A stretch of DNA of 7,397 bases, taken from NCBI GenBank assembly GCA_015494245.1, contig WGBN01000466.1:1-7397 (forward strand), written 5' to 3'. The DNA is from Saprospiraceae bacterium (GTDB lineage: Bacteria > Bacteroidota > Bacteroidia > Chitinophagales > Saprospiraceae). Position 1 is the stretch's first letter. Each line of letters opens with the position of its first letter. Below are positions 1 through 6,989 of the stretch, one piece after another. Below the pieces are notes generated by a model. The model worked only from the letters and a program-made list of their open reading frames with translations, was not told where the DNA came from and did no database searches. Made by a program: the position numbers and the translations under genes.

Positions 1-1277
1 CCCTACAATACCTCTACGCCCAACTGCCCATGTTTCAGCGGCAGGGCCCCAAGGCCTTTAAAAAAGGCCTCACTAACATCCGGCGCCTGCTCAAACTACT
101 GGGCAATCCACACGAATCGCTCAAAGCCATTCACATTGCAGGCACCAACGGCAAAGGCACCGTGGCTCATCTCATCGCCACAGGCCTGCAATACTCCGGC
201 ATCAAAACGGGGCTCTACACCTCTCCCCACTACCGCGATTTCCGCGAGCGCATCAAAATTGACGGACAGTACATCAGCAAAGAAGAAGTCATTCGCTTCG
301 TGCATACCCACAAAGGCATCATCGAAACCATTCAACCCTCTTTTTTCGAAATTACCGTCGCCCTCGCCTTCTCTGCATTTGCCGAAAGGCAGGTGGACAT
401 GGCCGTCATAGAAACCGGACTGGGCGGACGCCTCGACTCCACCAATGTCATTGACCCGCTCATCAGCATCATCACCAACATCAGCTACGACCACCAAAAT
501 TTTCTGGGCGATACCCTCACTGCCATTGCCTCCGAAAAAGCAGGCATCATCAAAAAAGGCCGACCCGTCGTCATTGGAGAATCACAGCCGGAAACCGACC
601 GCATTTTTAAATTCGTAGCAGAAGAGTACGAGGCCCCTATCTATTTTGCAGAAGAAATGATTGAAGCTGAAGTACTCGAACAAAACAAAGATTTTACCAC
701 CTTCAATTTCTCCAAAAAAGACTCCTTCAATTTTCACCACATAGAGGTTGGCATCACCGGCCCCTTTGCATTAAACAACGCCCGCACAGCCCTCGCTGCA
801 CTTGACGTGATGTATGAAATGGAGGTATTTTCGCCACTGGTCGTGCCCAACCTGCTCATGGCATGGCCCGACATCAAGCAACTGACAGCCTACCAGGGCC
901 GTTGGCAATGGCTGGGAGAAAAGCCCGACATCCTCTGCGATAGCGCGCACAATGAGGCAGGCCTGCAAAAAGTCCTATATGCCTTGCGGCAAATGAATTA
1001 CCCGCGCCTGCACATCGTGCTCGGCATGGTCTTCGACAAGGGGCCGGAAAAATTGCTGAAATTATTGCCACGAGATGCTCAGTACTACTTTTGCAAACCC
1101 GACATTCCCCGCGGCATGAAGGCCGAAGAACTCCGACAACTGGCAGATTCCTTTGGCTTAAAAGGAGAGGCCTGGCCCTCCGTACAACTCGCTCTGGAGG
1201 CAGCGAGAAAAACAGCACGAGAAGACGAACTCATCTTTGTCGGTGGCAGCACCTTTACCGTAGCAGAAGTCCTGTAA
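1..1277 (+). CDS. folC: Folylpolyglutamate synthase / dihydrofolate synthase (5' partial)
   Basis: FolC adds glutamate to (dihydro)pteroate or tetrahydrofolate in the cytoplasm, using ATP. The frame is open from base 3: nine codons (LQYLYAQLP) precede the first in-window ATG at 30, and LQYLYAQLP-MFQRQG reads as a continuous FolC N-terminus. The true start is therefore upstream of the window, probably by only a few codons. Counting from the ATG at 30 (415 residues), the P-loop GTNGKGT is at about 38-44, the Mur-ligase-like ETGLGGRLDSTN at 128-139, the SYDHQNFLGDTLTAIASEKA region at 152-171, and the C-terminal-domain motif CDSAHNEAGL at 303-312. The protein ends GGSTFTVAEVL, as FolC proteins commonly do. 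The gene converges on the Rid-family gene with only 2 bp between stop codons. It looks intact apart from the window edge. Whether it does both reactions or only polyglutamylation cannot be told from sequence alone. Confidence 0.95.
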   Translation, partial: LQYLYAQLPMFQRQGPKAFKKGLTNIRRLLKLLGNPHESLKAIHIAGTNGKGTVAHLIATGLQYSGIKTGLYTSPHYRDFRERIKIDGQYISKEEVIRFVHTHKGIIETIQPSFFEITVALAFSAFAERQVDMAVIETGLGGRLDSTNVIDPLISIITNISYDHQNFLGDTLTAIASEKAGIIKKGRPVVIGESQPETDRIFKFVAEEYEAPIYFAEEMIEAEVLEQNKDFTTFNFSKKDSFNFHHIEVGITGPFALNNARTALAALDVMYEMEVFSPLVVPNLLMAWPDIKQLTAYQGRWQWLGEKPDILCDSAHNEAGLQKVLYALRQMNYPRLHIVLGMVFDKGPEKLLKLLPRDAQYYFCKPDIPRGMKAEELRQLADSFGLKGEAWPSVQLALEAARKTAREDELIFVGGSTFTVAEVL

Positions 1278-1279
1278 AA

Positions 1280-1705
1280 TCACTTCTCATCGCCCACCCA
1301 GGCAATGCACTTCAACTCAATGGCAATGGGCGTAGGCAAAGCGCTGATGCCGACCGTCGTGCGGCAGGGGCCTCCCTTCGGGAAGTACTGCGCGTAAATG
1401 CGATTGAAGGTGTGAAAATCCCGCTGCATATCGGTCAGGAAGACGGTGATGTCCACCAGAGCATCCCAACTCGCCCCACAAGCTTCTAACACAGATTTAA
1501 CATTAGCAAAGACGGCATGGCACTGCGCCTCAAAATCAAAGGCCTCAAAATTGCCGGAAGGCGTGCGCTTCAGGCCGGGCACTTCATTGGTTTTGGGATC
1601 TCGGGGGCCGATGCCCGACAAAAACAAGAGATCACCCACTCGGCGTGCGTGGGGATAAGCGCCCACGGGGCGCGGGGCTGAAGATGCGTGTATTTGTTTT
1701 TTCAT
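1280..1705 (-). CDS. Rid-family (YjgF/YER057c/UK114) deaminase, 2-aminomuconate-deaminase-like
   Basis: This 141-residue protein is a small Rid-family enzyme. The family forms homotrimers and hydrolyses enamine/imine intermediates. The family substrate arginine is R115 (GGPCRTTVGI) and the conserved glutamate is E130 (IAIELKCIA). Their 15-residue spacing matches R105/E120 of E. coli RidA. The N-terminal GAYPHARR (residues 15-22) and the ending IELKCIAW resemble the 2-aminomuconate deaminase branch, which acts in tryptophan/kynurenine and aminophenol breakdown, rather than canonical RidA. No other kynurenine-pathway gene is in the window, so that assignment is inferred from motifs only. The gene starts 10 bp after the ABC-F stop codon, on the same strand, and has no visible promoter of its own, so co-transcription is likely. 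It converges with folC. Generic RidA-like detoxification is the main alternative. Confidence 0.9.
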   Translation of the reverse strand: MKKQIHASSAPRPVGAYPHARRVGDLLFLSGIGPRDPKTNEVPGLKRTPSGNFEAFDFEAQCHAVFANVKSVLEACGASWDALVDITVFLTDMQRDFHTFNRIYAQYFPKGGPCRTTVGISALPTPIAIELKCIAWVGDEK

Positions 1706-1715
1706 GGCACATTTT

Positions 1716-3602
1716 TTAGCCTACCAGCTCCATCCAGGCCTCTTCCTTTTCTTCAATTTGCCTTTGCAAGTCGTCCAGTTCTTTGGACAATTCGGCTATG
1801 GTCTCCGGAGAGAGGTTTGGCTCGTTAAATTTTTCGTGTATGGCCTGCTTGCGCTCTTCGAGGCGGGCGATGGCCTGCTCCAGGCGACGCACTTCCTTGC
1901 GCTGCTCGTAACTTAATTGGTCGGCAACCGGACTCGCAGAATCCTGTGCAGTTGCGGAAACTGAGCGGGCTTCTTTTTTCTTCTCTGCTTGTAGCAGTTG
2001 TTGCTGCTCTTTGCGCTCCCGGATTTTTTGCTCGCGATATTCGATATAGCGACCATTGAAGTCTTTGATACGGCCTTTGCCTTCAAAAACGAAGAGGTGG
2101 TCGGCTACCTTGTCGAGAAAAAAGCGATCGTGCGTAACAACCAATACACAGCCTGGAAAATCCAGTAAAAAATCTTCCAGTACGTTGAGCGTAACGATAT
2201 CCAAATCATTGGTAGGCTCATCGAGAACGAGAAAGTTGGGATTTTGCATGAGCACCTGCAAGAGGTGCAGGCGGCGTTTTTCGCCCCCACTGAGTTGGGA
2301 GACGTAAACCTGTTGTTGCTTGCGGTCAAAGAGAAAGCGCTCCAGCAATTGGGGAGCCGTGAGCTTCTGACCCTTGGCAAGCGGGATAAACTCGGCGACC
2401 TCTGTAATGACGTCAATGACGCGCTTGTCTTCCTCCAGCAACAAACCCTCTTGGCCATAGTAGCCGAATTTCACCGTGCCCCCCACCACTACAGAACCGC
2501 TGTCAGGCCGCAATTGCTTTGTGAGCAGGCGGAGGAAGGTCGTTTTACCACAGCCATTGGGGCCCACCACACCTACGCGCTCGCCCTTGCGAAATTTGTA
2601 ATTAAACTCTTTGAGGATGACCTTATCGCCATAGGCTTTGCTCAGGTAATGGGCTTCGAGGATTTTACTCCCGAGACGCTCGCCTTTGATGTCTATGTGT
2701 ATGGTCTGCTGTTCAATTTTTTTGGAAGCGGCTTCTTTAATTTCTTCGAATTTTTGCAAGCGCGCTTTGCTCTTCGTCGTGCGGGCCTGTGGCATGCGGC
2801 GCACCCACTGCAACTCCCGCTTCATCAATTTGCGGGTTTTCTCAAGTACTACGGCCTCGTTTTCGTGCCGCGCCAGTTTTTTGGTCAAAAAGTCTGAGTA
2901 ACTGCCGGAATAAGCATAGAGCCTGCCTCCATCCAGCTCAAGGATGCGATCGCAGACCCGCTCCAGAAAAAAGCGGTCGTGCGTAACCAGGAGCAGAGTC
3001 AGCCCGCTGCGTGAGAGATAGCCTTCGAGCCATTCGATCATCTCTAAGTCCAGATGGTTTGTAGGCTCGTCGAGGATGAGGAAATCCGGTTCGCTGAGGA
3101 TGAGGCGTGCGAGGGCTACCCGTTTGCGCTGGCCTCCGGAGAGGTGTTCGACACGGGCATCCAAATCTTTGATCTCCAGCTTGTAGAGGATTTCTTTGGC
3201 CCGGGCTTCGATGTCCCAGGCGTGTGTCTCATCCATTTTGGCGAGAGCATGTTGCAATTCCTCCTCCTTTTTGCCGTGCAAGAGCGCATCCTGATAAGCC
3301 CGTATGGCCTGCAAGGGCGGAGCATCGCCTTCAAAAACGGCGTCTAACACCGTCCAGCCCGCATGAAATTCAGGCTCCTGGGGCAGGTAGCCCACTTGGA
3401 TCCCTTTGGCGATCTGTAAGCTAAAGTGTTCGCCCTCGCCCTTGAATTGCCCCGTGAGCAGGCGCAGCAGGGTGGACTTCCCCGCTCCGTTGCGAGCGAT
3501 CAAAGCCACCTTCTCTCCGCGGTTGATGCGAAGGGAAATATCTTCAAAAAGCAGCTTGTCGCCATAGCTAAGGCTGGCGTGTTCTAAAGTGAGATAGTTC
3601 AT
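1716..3602 (-). CDS. ABC-F family ATPase, Uup-like
   Basis: This is a soluble 628-residue protein with two ABC domains and no membrane segments. ABC-F proteins bind the ribosome and relieve stalled or blocked states; Uup of E. coli is also linked to transposon excision and DNA junction binding. NBD1 has Walker A ARNGAGKS (36-43), signature LSGGQ (154-158), Walker B FLILDEP with E179, and switch H208. The charged interdomain linker spans about 243-313. NBD2 has GPNGCGKT (347-354), LSGGE (437-441), FLVLDEP with E462, and H491. Residues 563-624 are heptad-rich and charged, matching the C-terminal coiled coil typical of Uup. The first Walker A glycine of NBD1 is alanine. I chose the ATG at 3602 because MNYLTLEHASLSYGDK is a normal ABC-F beginning. 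The frame stays open upstream to a GTG at 3713, adding 37 residues unlike any ABC-F domain. A -7 box lies just upstream. An antibiotic-resistance ABC-F role is possible but not supported. Confidence 0.93.
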   Translation of the reverse strand: MNYLTLEHASLSYGDKLLFEDISLRINRGEKVALIARNGAGKSTLLRLLTGQFKGEGEHFSLQIAKGIQVGYLPQEPEFHAGWTVLDAVFEGDAPPLQAIRAYQDALLHGKKEEELQHALAKMDETHAWDIEARAKEILYKLEIKDLDARVEHLSGGQRKRVALARLILSEPDFLILDEPTNHLDLEMIEWLEGYLSRSGLTLLLVTHDRFFLERVCDRILELDGGRLYAYSGSYSDFLTKKLARHENEAVVLEKTRKLMKRELQWVRRMPQARTTKSKARLQKFEEIKEAASKKIEQQTIHIDIKGERLGSKILEAHYLSKAYGDKVILKEFNYKFRKGERVGVVGPNGCGKTTFLRLLTKQLRPDSGSVVVGGTVKFGYYGQEGLLLEEDKRVIDVITEVAEFIPLAKGQKLTAPQLLERFLFDRKQQQVYVSQLSGGEKRRLHLLQVLMQNPNFLVLDEPTNDLDIVTLNVLEDFLLDFPGCVLVVTHDRFFLDKVADHLFVFEGKGRIKDFNGRYIEYREQKIRERKEQQQLLQAEKKKEARSVSATAQDSASPVADQLSYEQRKEVRRLEQAIARLEERKQAIHEKFNEPNLSPETIAELSKELDDLQRQIEEKEEAWMELVG

Positions 3603-3623
3603 ATTGCGAGCTTGCAGGGAGAG

Positions 3624-3650
3624 CAAAGATAGGGAAACTCCAAACGCCAA
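3624..3650 (-). promoter_or_regulatory. Putative Bacteroidota-type promoter of the ABC-F/Rid operon
   Basis: On the minus strand, TATCTTTG at 3631-3624 is an exact match to the Bacteroidota -7 consensus TAnnTTTG. A TTG lies at 3650-3648, 16 nt upstream, slightly shorter than the usual 17-23 nt. Transcription would begin around 3617, giving a leader of about 15 nt before the ATG at 3602. This supports 3602 as the real start, because the upstream alternative starts at 3698 and 3713 would not be in the transcript. Confidence 0.5.
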
Positions 3651-3687
3651 GCGCTTTTTTTGTAGCTTTGAGCGTTTGTGTTTGAAG

Positions 3688-3706
3688 CAATGGTTCATTA
3701 AGTTTT
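3688..3706 (-). repeat. 19-bp intergenic motif, copy A (toward the ABC-F gene)
   Basis: Read on the minus strand this is AAAACTTAATGAACCATTG, identical over 19 nt to the copy at 7093-7111. It contains the inverted repeat AATG-N3-CATT (3689-3699). The motif ends 85 nt before the ABC-F start codon. Its internal ATG (3698-3696) is in frame with the ABC-F gene, 32 codons upstream, with no stop between. It lies just upstream of the predicted promoter, so it could be an operator or activator site, or simply a dispersed repeat. Confidence 0.6.
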
Positions 3707-3761
3707 TAGCCACCTGTCTTCATCAGAAACCAAGCTATCAAGTTGAACCGGCTAAAAAAAT

Positions 3762-3798
3762 CCGCGAAAACCCGCGTCATCCGCGTCATCCGCGTTCT
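3762..3798. repeat. CCGCG-periodic short tandem repeat
   Basis: CCGCG recurs at 3762, 3772, 3781 and 3790, giving a 9-10 bp period. Two units, CCGCGTCAT at 3772-3780 and 3781-3789, are perfect copies. The outer units are diverged (CCGCGAAAA and CCGCGTTCT). Blocks of this CCGCGTCATCCGCGT type are, as far as I recall, common dispersed intergenic sequences in Bacteroidota genomes. It has no coding signal. Confidence 0.7.
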
Positions 3799-3836
3799 AT
3801 TCAGGCATTGCTGCTTGCATCAATAGCCAATAGAAC
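3794..3836. repeat. Inverted repeat with 8-bp perfect arms
   Basis: GTTCTATT (3794-3801) is the exact reverse complement of AATAGAAC (3829-3836). The 27-nt loop has further short complementarity (GCATTG and CAATAGC). It follows the CCGCG block directly and abuts the next inverted repeat, which suggests one composite dispersed element. There is no T-tract, so it is not a convincing terminator. Confidence 0.5.
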
Positions 3837-3854
3837 CTGCCTGCAGCAGGCAGG
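3836..3854. repeat. GC-rich near-perfect palindrome (CCTGC family)
   Basis: CCTGCCTGC (3836-3844) pairs perfectly with GCAGGCAGG (3846-3854) around one central base. As a hairpin it would form 8 bp with a 3-nt loop. It is followed by GGGCTTCGGCAGGCTC (3858-3873), which repeats the GGCAGG core. Such CCTGCC/GGCAGG elements are typical of dispersed intergenic repeats. No U-tract follows on either strand, so terminator function is unlikely. Confidence 0.6.
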
Positions 3855-4008
3855 CACGGGCTTCGGCAGGCTCAATCTGATAGATTTTAAGGATAGTTCA
3901 ATTGGCAGATGGTGTCATTTATTTCATGGAACTTTGAAATCAAGCCTGAGCTGGAAAAGAATAAAGGGACATTGGAACTTCGCTGAACTCTGGGCATATT
4001 GCTATCTC

Positions 4009-4027
4009 GAAACGTAATGGACCATTG
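4009..4027 (+). repeat. 19-bp intergenic motif, copy B (toward rsgA)
   Basis: GAAACGTAATGGACCATTG matches copies A and C at 16 of 19 positions. The dyad arms AATG and CATT (4016-4019 and 4023-4026) are kept, while one difference falls in the 3-nt spacer. It ends 34 nt before the rsgA ATG at 4062. Its ATG at 4017 is in frame with rsgA, 15 codons upstream, with no stop between. Copies A and B face outward, each toward its own gene. Confidence 0.5.
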
Positions 4028-4061
4028 TTTAAAGCGGATTACAGAAATAAATAAAAAGCAG

Positions 4062-5021
4062 ATGACTCAACAACTCGAAAGAGCCACAGTGGTAAAATCC
4101 ACCGGCAGCTGGTACAGTTTGCGTTTGCCGAAAGGCGAAAAATTACAGGCGCGCATCAAAGGCAAATTCAGATTGCACGGCCTGCCATTGACCAATCCCG
4201 TCGCCGTGGGTGATGAGGTGGAGTTCGAACGGCTCAAAGACGGCACCGCCATCATCAAAAACATTCTGCCGCGAAAGAACTACGTGGTGCGCCAATCGCC
4301 CCGCAAAAAGCACGGCCTGCACCTGCTGGCAGCCAATGTGGACCAGGCCGTGCTCATCGTTACCATCCGCCACCCCAACCTCAAACAGGGCTTTATAGAC
4401 CGCTACCTGCTCATGACGGAGCCCTACAACATCCCTGCCATCATCGTCTTCAACAAGGCAGACCTGTACGACGAAGACGACCTCGCCATTTTTGAATACT
4501 TGCAATACATCTATGAAAAAATCGGATACAAAGTCCTGCTCACCTCTGCCATAGACGGTACGGGCCTGGACGAATTCAAAGCCATTCTCAAAGACAAAAC
4601 CAGCCTGCTCAGCGGGCAATCGGGCGTAGGTAAATCCTCCCTCATCAATGCCATCGAACCCACGCTCCAACTCAAAACCGGCGAGCTGTCCGGCTATTCG
4701 GGCAAAGGACAGCACACCACCACTTTTGCAGAAATGCACCCCCTCAGCTTTGGAGGTTTCATCATTGACACCCCGGGCATCAAAACCCTGAGCTTCAACC
4801 ACCTTGAGCCTCAGGATGTAGCCCACAACTTCAGGGAGTTTTTTGAGCTTTCGCCAAATTGCCGCTTCGGAGGCTCCTGCCTGCATCGCGACGAACCAGG
4901 CTGTGCCGTCAAACAGGCCATAGCAGAAGAGCGCGTCAGCGAATTGCGCTATCTCAACTACCTTAGCCTGCTCGAAGAAGTGGAAAGCCGAAACTACTGG
5001 GAAAGAAGAAAAGACTATTGA
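4062..5021 (+). CDS. rsgA: Ribosome small-subunit-dependent GTPase A
   Basis: RsgA is a cytoplasmic GTPase that binds the 30S subunit late in maturation and checks the decoding centre. From the ATG at 4062 the product is 319 residues, a normal length. Residues 1-75 form the OB-fold. The GTPase motifs are in the circularly permuted order that defines the family: G4 NKAD (131-134), G5 TSA (161-163), G1 GQSGVGKSS (185-193), G2 threonines in GQHTTT (216-221), and G3 DTPG (236-239). The C-terminal zinc site is C267, C273, H275 and C281. All key residues are present. I chose 4062 because MTQQLERATVVKSTGSWYSL starts right at the OB-fold and is preceded by an A-rich stretch. In-frame starts at 4017 (ATG) and 3999 (TTG) would add 15 or 21 residues. 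The gene is divergent from the ABC-F gene and converges on the GCS-CBS gene with a 12-bp gap. Confidence 0.96.
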   Translation: MTQQLERATVVKSTGSWYSLRLPKGEKLQARIKGKFRLHGLPLTNPVAVGDEVEFERLKDGTAIIKNILPRKNYVVRQSPRKKHGLHLLAANVDQAVLIVTIRHPNLKQGFIDRYLLMTEPYNIPAIIVFNKADLYDEDDLAIFEYLQYIYEKIGYKVLLTSAIDGTGLDEFKAILKDKTSLLSGQSGVGKSSLINAIEPTLQLKTGELSGYSGKGQHTTTFAEMHPLSFGGFIIDTPGIKTLSFNHLEPQDVAHNFREFFELSPNCRFGGSCLHRDEPGCAVKQAIAEERVSELRYLNYLSLLEEVESRNYWERRKDY

Positions 5022-5033
5022 ATCACAGCTCCT

Positions 5034-6968
5034 TTACAAATCCTTACTCATGCGGTCAATCAGGCGGCCCGTGATTCGCAGAAAATTCATCTCCGTAATA
5101 ATGCCCACCAGTTCACCGGCTTTGGTCACCACAGGTAAACAACCGATTTTATTGGTCCGCATAATGTTCATGGCCTCCACCACAGACTGCTCAGGCAGGA
5201 TGGTGATGGGGTTTTCGATCATGATGTCCTTGACGAAGCAGTTTTTCTTCTTTTTCTTCAGGGTGCCATTCTTTGAAAAATAGCGCAGCAAGAGGCGGGA
5301 AGTTATTAAGCCGGCCAGGTGGCCTTTGCTGTCTTCCACAGGCAGGTATCGGATTTTACGCCAGTCCATCAACTCTGCCACAAACTCCACCAGATCATCG
5401 GGCTGTACGGTATAAAGATCGGTTTCCATAAACTCTTCTACCAGCAGATCCTGAGGATGATACTCCGGCAGGTCGGAAGGCCGGGGCATTTCCCATTCGT
5501 GCACGGGCACGTCTTTCCACTGATTTTTAATCATGCCGGCAGCAATGGTAGCCAGAGCCTCATCGGAAGAGATTTTTTGCTTCAGATCGGTATAAGCCCG
5601 CAATTGCCAGCGGGCGCCGGTCATGTGGCTATCCACCCGGGCACGGATGATGCCGAGGTATTTATCAATATCGGCCTTTTTGACCTTTTGCTTCTTCAGG
5701 CCCTTTTCTGCAATGGGCAACAAGATTTCCCCAATCAATTTGACTGCGCTCATTTTTTGCTCGTCAAACCAATTGAAGCGCGAATCAATGCCAAAGCGGG
5801 CCGCCTTGATGAAGTTGTCGCGCACATCGGCAAAAAGCAAATGCTCGCGCACATCGCCTACTTCCTCAGCCAGGCCTACCATAGCGCCCAGCCAGAAGGC
5901 TGCATTGGCCACTTCGTCGAGCACGGTAGGCCCTGAGGGTAGCACGCGATTTTCAATGCGCAAATGCGGCTTGCCATTTTCGCTGATGCCATAACAAGGC
6001 CGGTTCCAGCGATAGACCGTAGAGTTGTGGACTTGCAAGGCACGCAGCTTGGGCACTTTCTCCTCCGCAATCATTTCCAGGGCATTTTCCGTGATGTCTG
6101 CTGCCAGCAAAACGCGGAAACGGGCAATGTCTTCGCGATAAATTTCGAGTATGGAGTGATGCAGCCAGTCCTTGCCAAAATGCACGCGCGGGCTGCGTTC
6201 GCGCATGTGTTCATGTGTGCTCCGCGTATCTAAAGCCTGTTGGAACATGGCGATGCGACTCTCATGCCACAGCCTTTTTCCAAACACCAGCGGGGAGTTG
6301 GCAGCCACTGCCATCACCGGTGCCGCCAGCACCTGGGCGATGTTGTACATCTTTACAAAATCTTTTGGGGCCACTTGCAGATGTACCTGAAAGCTCGTAT
6401 TCGCCGCCTCCAGCATGGGAGAGTCGTGCTTCAGCAAAAGTTCATCTATGCCCGTCAGTCTCAGCTCATAAGCAGGCCCCAGCAATTGCTCATTGATGGC
6501 ATCCATCAAAGCGCGATAGCGCTTGCGGGGCGTCAGATTGTGCAAACCCAAATCGGATTTGCGCAAAGTCGGCAAAATGCCCGTCAGAATGACCTCCGCT
6601 CCCAGCTTATGCACTTTTTTCCGGATTTTTTCCAGCTTTTCCCGGTTCTCCGCCTCCAATTTGCTGAGGCAGTCTCCTTTAAAGAGCCTCGGCTCCAGAT
6701 TGGTTTCCAGATTGAATTTGGCCAGCTCGGTTTCCACCCAATCGTATTCTTTCATGCTGTTCAGAGCCTCGTCGGCAATGGTCGCAGGCTTGTAATTCTT
6801 TACATTGACCAGACACATCTCCTGCTCTGCCCCTATGCGACTTACACCGCTCTCAAACCAGTCGTTTTCAAGCATATACTCCAAAGCGCGAATGTCGTCC
6901 AAAAGCCGCTGTACAAAGCGGCTCATCTGGCGCTTGTCTTTTAGCTTAGATACGCGTTGTTCTCCCAT
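5034..6968 (-). CDS. Glutamate-cysteine ligase-like (GCS2 superfamily) protein with two C-terminal CBS domains
   Basis: The 644-residue protein has two parts. Residues about 35-470 resemble the carboxylate-amine ligase/GCS2 superfamily, which makes an amide or peptide bond to a carboxylate (often glutamate) with ATP. Visible family-like segments are IGAEQEM (45-51), FQVHLQV (193-199), NSPLVFGKRLWHESRIAMFQQALDTR-type sequence (224-249), and HLRIENRVLPSGPTVLDE (335-352). Residues about 510-565 and 579-633 are a tandem CBS pair (EEFMETDLYTVQPDD; VKDIMIENPITILPEQ), which in other proteins binds adenine nucleotides. A lysine run (571-575) joins the two. There is no signal peptide or membrane segment. 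Chosen start: ATG 6968, preceded by an A-rich stretch and an in-frame stop at 6990-6992; M15 is an alternative. True substrate is unknown; glutathione synthesis is only one option. No ATP-grasp partner gene is in the window. The gene converges on rsgA. Confidence 0.88.
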   Translation of the reverse strand: MGEQRVSKLKDKRQMSRFVQRLLDDIRALEYMLENDWFESGVSRIGAEQEMCLVNVKNYKPATIADEALNSMKEYDWVETELAKFNLETNLEPRLFKGDCLSKLEAENREKLEKIRKKVHKLGAEVILTGILPTLRKSDLGLHNLTPRKRYRALMDAINEQLLGPAYELRLTGIDELLLKHDSPMLEAANTSFQVHLQVAPKDFVKMYNIAQVLAAPVMAVAANSPLVFGKRLWHESRIAMFQQALDTRSTHEHMRERSPRVHFGKDWLHHSILEIYREDIARFRVLLAADITENALEMIAEEKVPKLRALQVHNSTVYRWNRPCYGISENGKPHLRIENRVLPSGPTVLDEVANAAFWLGAMVGLAEEVGDVREHLLFADVRDNFIKAARFGIDSRFNWFDEQKMSAVKLIGEILLPIAEKGLKKQKVKKADIDKYLGIIRARVDSHMTGARWQLRAYTDLKQKISSDEALATIAAGMIKNQWKDVPVHEWEMPRPSDLPEYHPQDLLVEEFMETDLYTVQPDDLVEFVAELMDWRKIRYLPVEDSKGHLAGLITSRLLLRYFSKNGTLKKKKKNCFVKDIMIENPITILPEQSVVEAMNIMRTNKIGCLPVVTKAGELVGIITEMNFLRITGRLIDRMSKDL

Positions 6969-6989
6969 GTTTTTCGTTTTGGGGTTAGG

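Larger units (their letters stand above)
3603..4061. other. 459-bp divergent intergenic region between the ABC-F gene and rsgA
   Basis: The region contains, in order, the ABC-F promoter, a minus-oriented copy of the 19-bp motif (3688-3706), a CCGCG-periodic block (3762-3798), two adjacent inverted repeats (3794-3836 and 3836-3854), a stretch of plain sequence (about 3870-4000), and a plus-oriented copy of the 19-bp motif (4009-4027) ahead of rsgA. The open frame at 3604-4017 (+) crosses all these repeats and encodes low-complexity residues such as HPRHPRHPR, so I do not call it a gene. I find no exact TAnnTTTG box on the plus strand for rsgA; TAGATTTT at 3881-3888 is the nearest. Confidence 0.8.

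Noticed and set aside
3602..3713. 37-residue N-terminal extension of the ABC-F protein
   Set aside because: A promoter-like box at 3624-3631 lies inside it, the residues match no ABC-F domain, and MNYLTLEHASLSYGDK is a typical family start. It is kept only as a finding because of the motif frame pattern.
3751..3775. Rho-independent terminator on the minus strand (CGCG pairs followed by a T-run)
   Set aside because: The stem is only about 4 bp and no minus-strand gene ends upstream of it.
3604..4017. 137-codon open frame on the plus strand in the divergent intergenic region
   Set aside because: It runs antisense through the ABC-F promoter and across repeats, encodes HPRHPRHPR from the CCGCG block, and has no recognisable domain.
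4143..4886. 247-codon minus-strand frame opposite rsgA
   Set aside because: A shadow of rsgA, whose GTPase and zinc motifs are complete on the plus strand.
5022..5033. Terminator between rsgA and the GCS-CBS gene
   Set aside because: Only 12 bp separate the convergent stops and no stem plus T-tract is visible; the same holds for the 2-bp gap between folC and the Rid gene.
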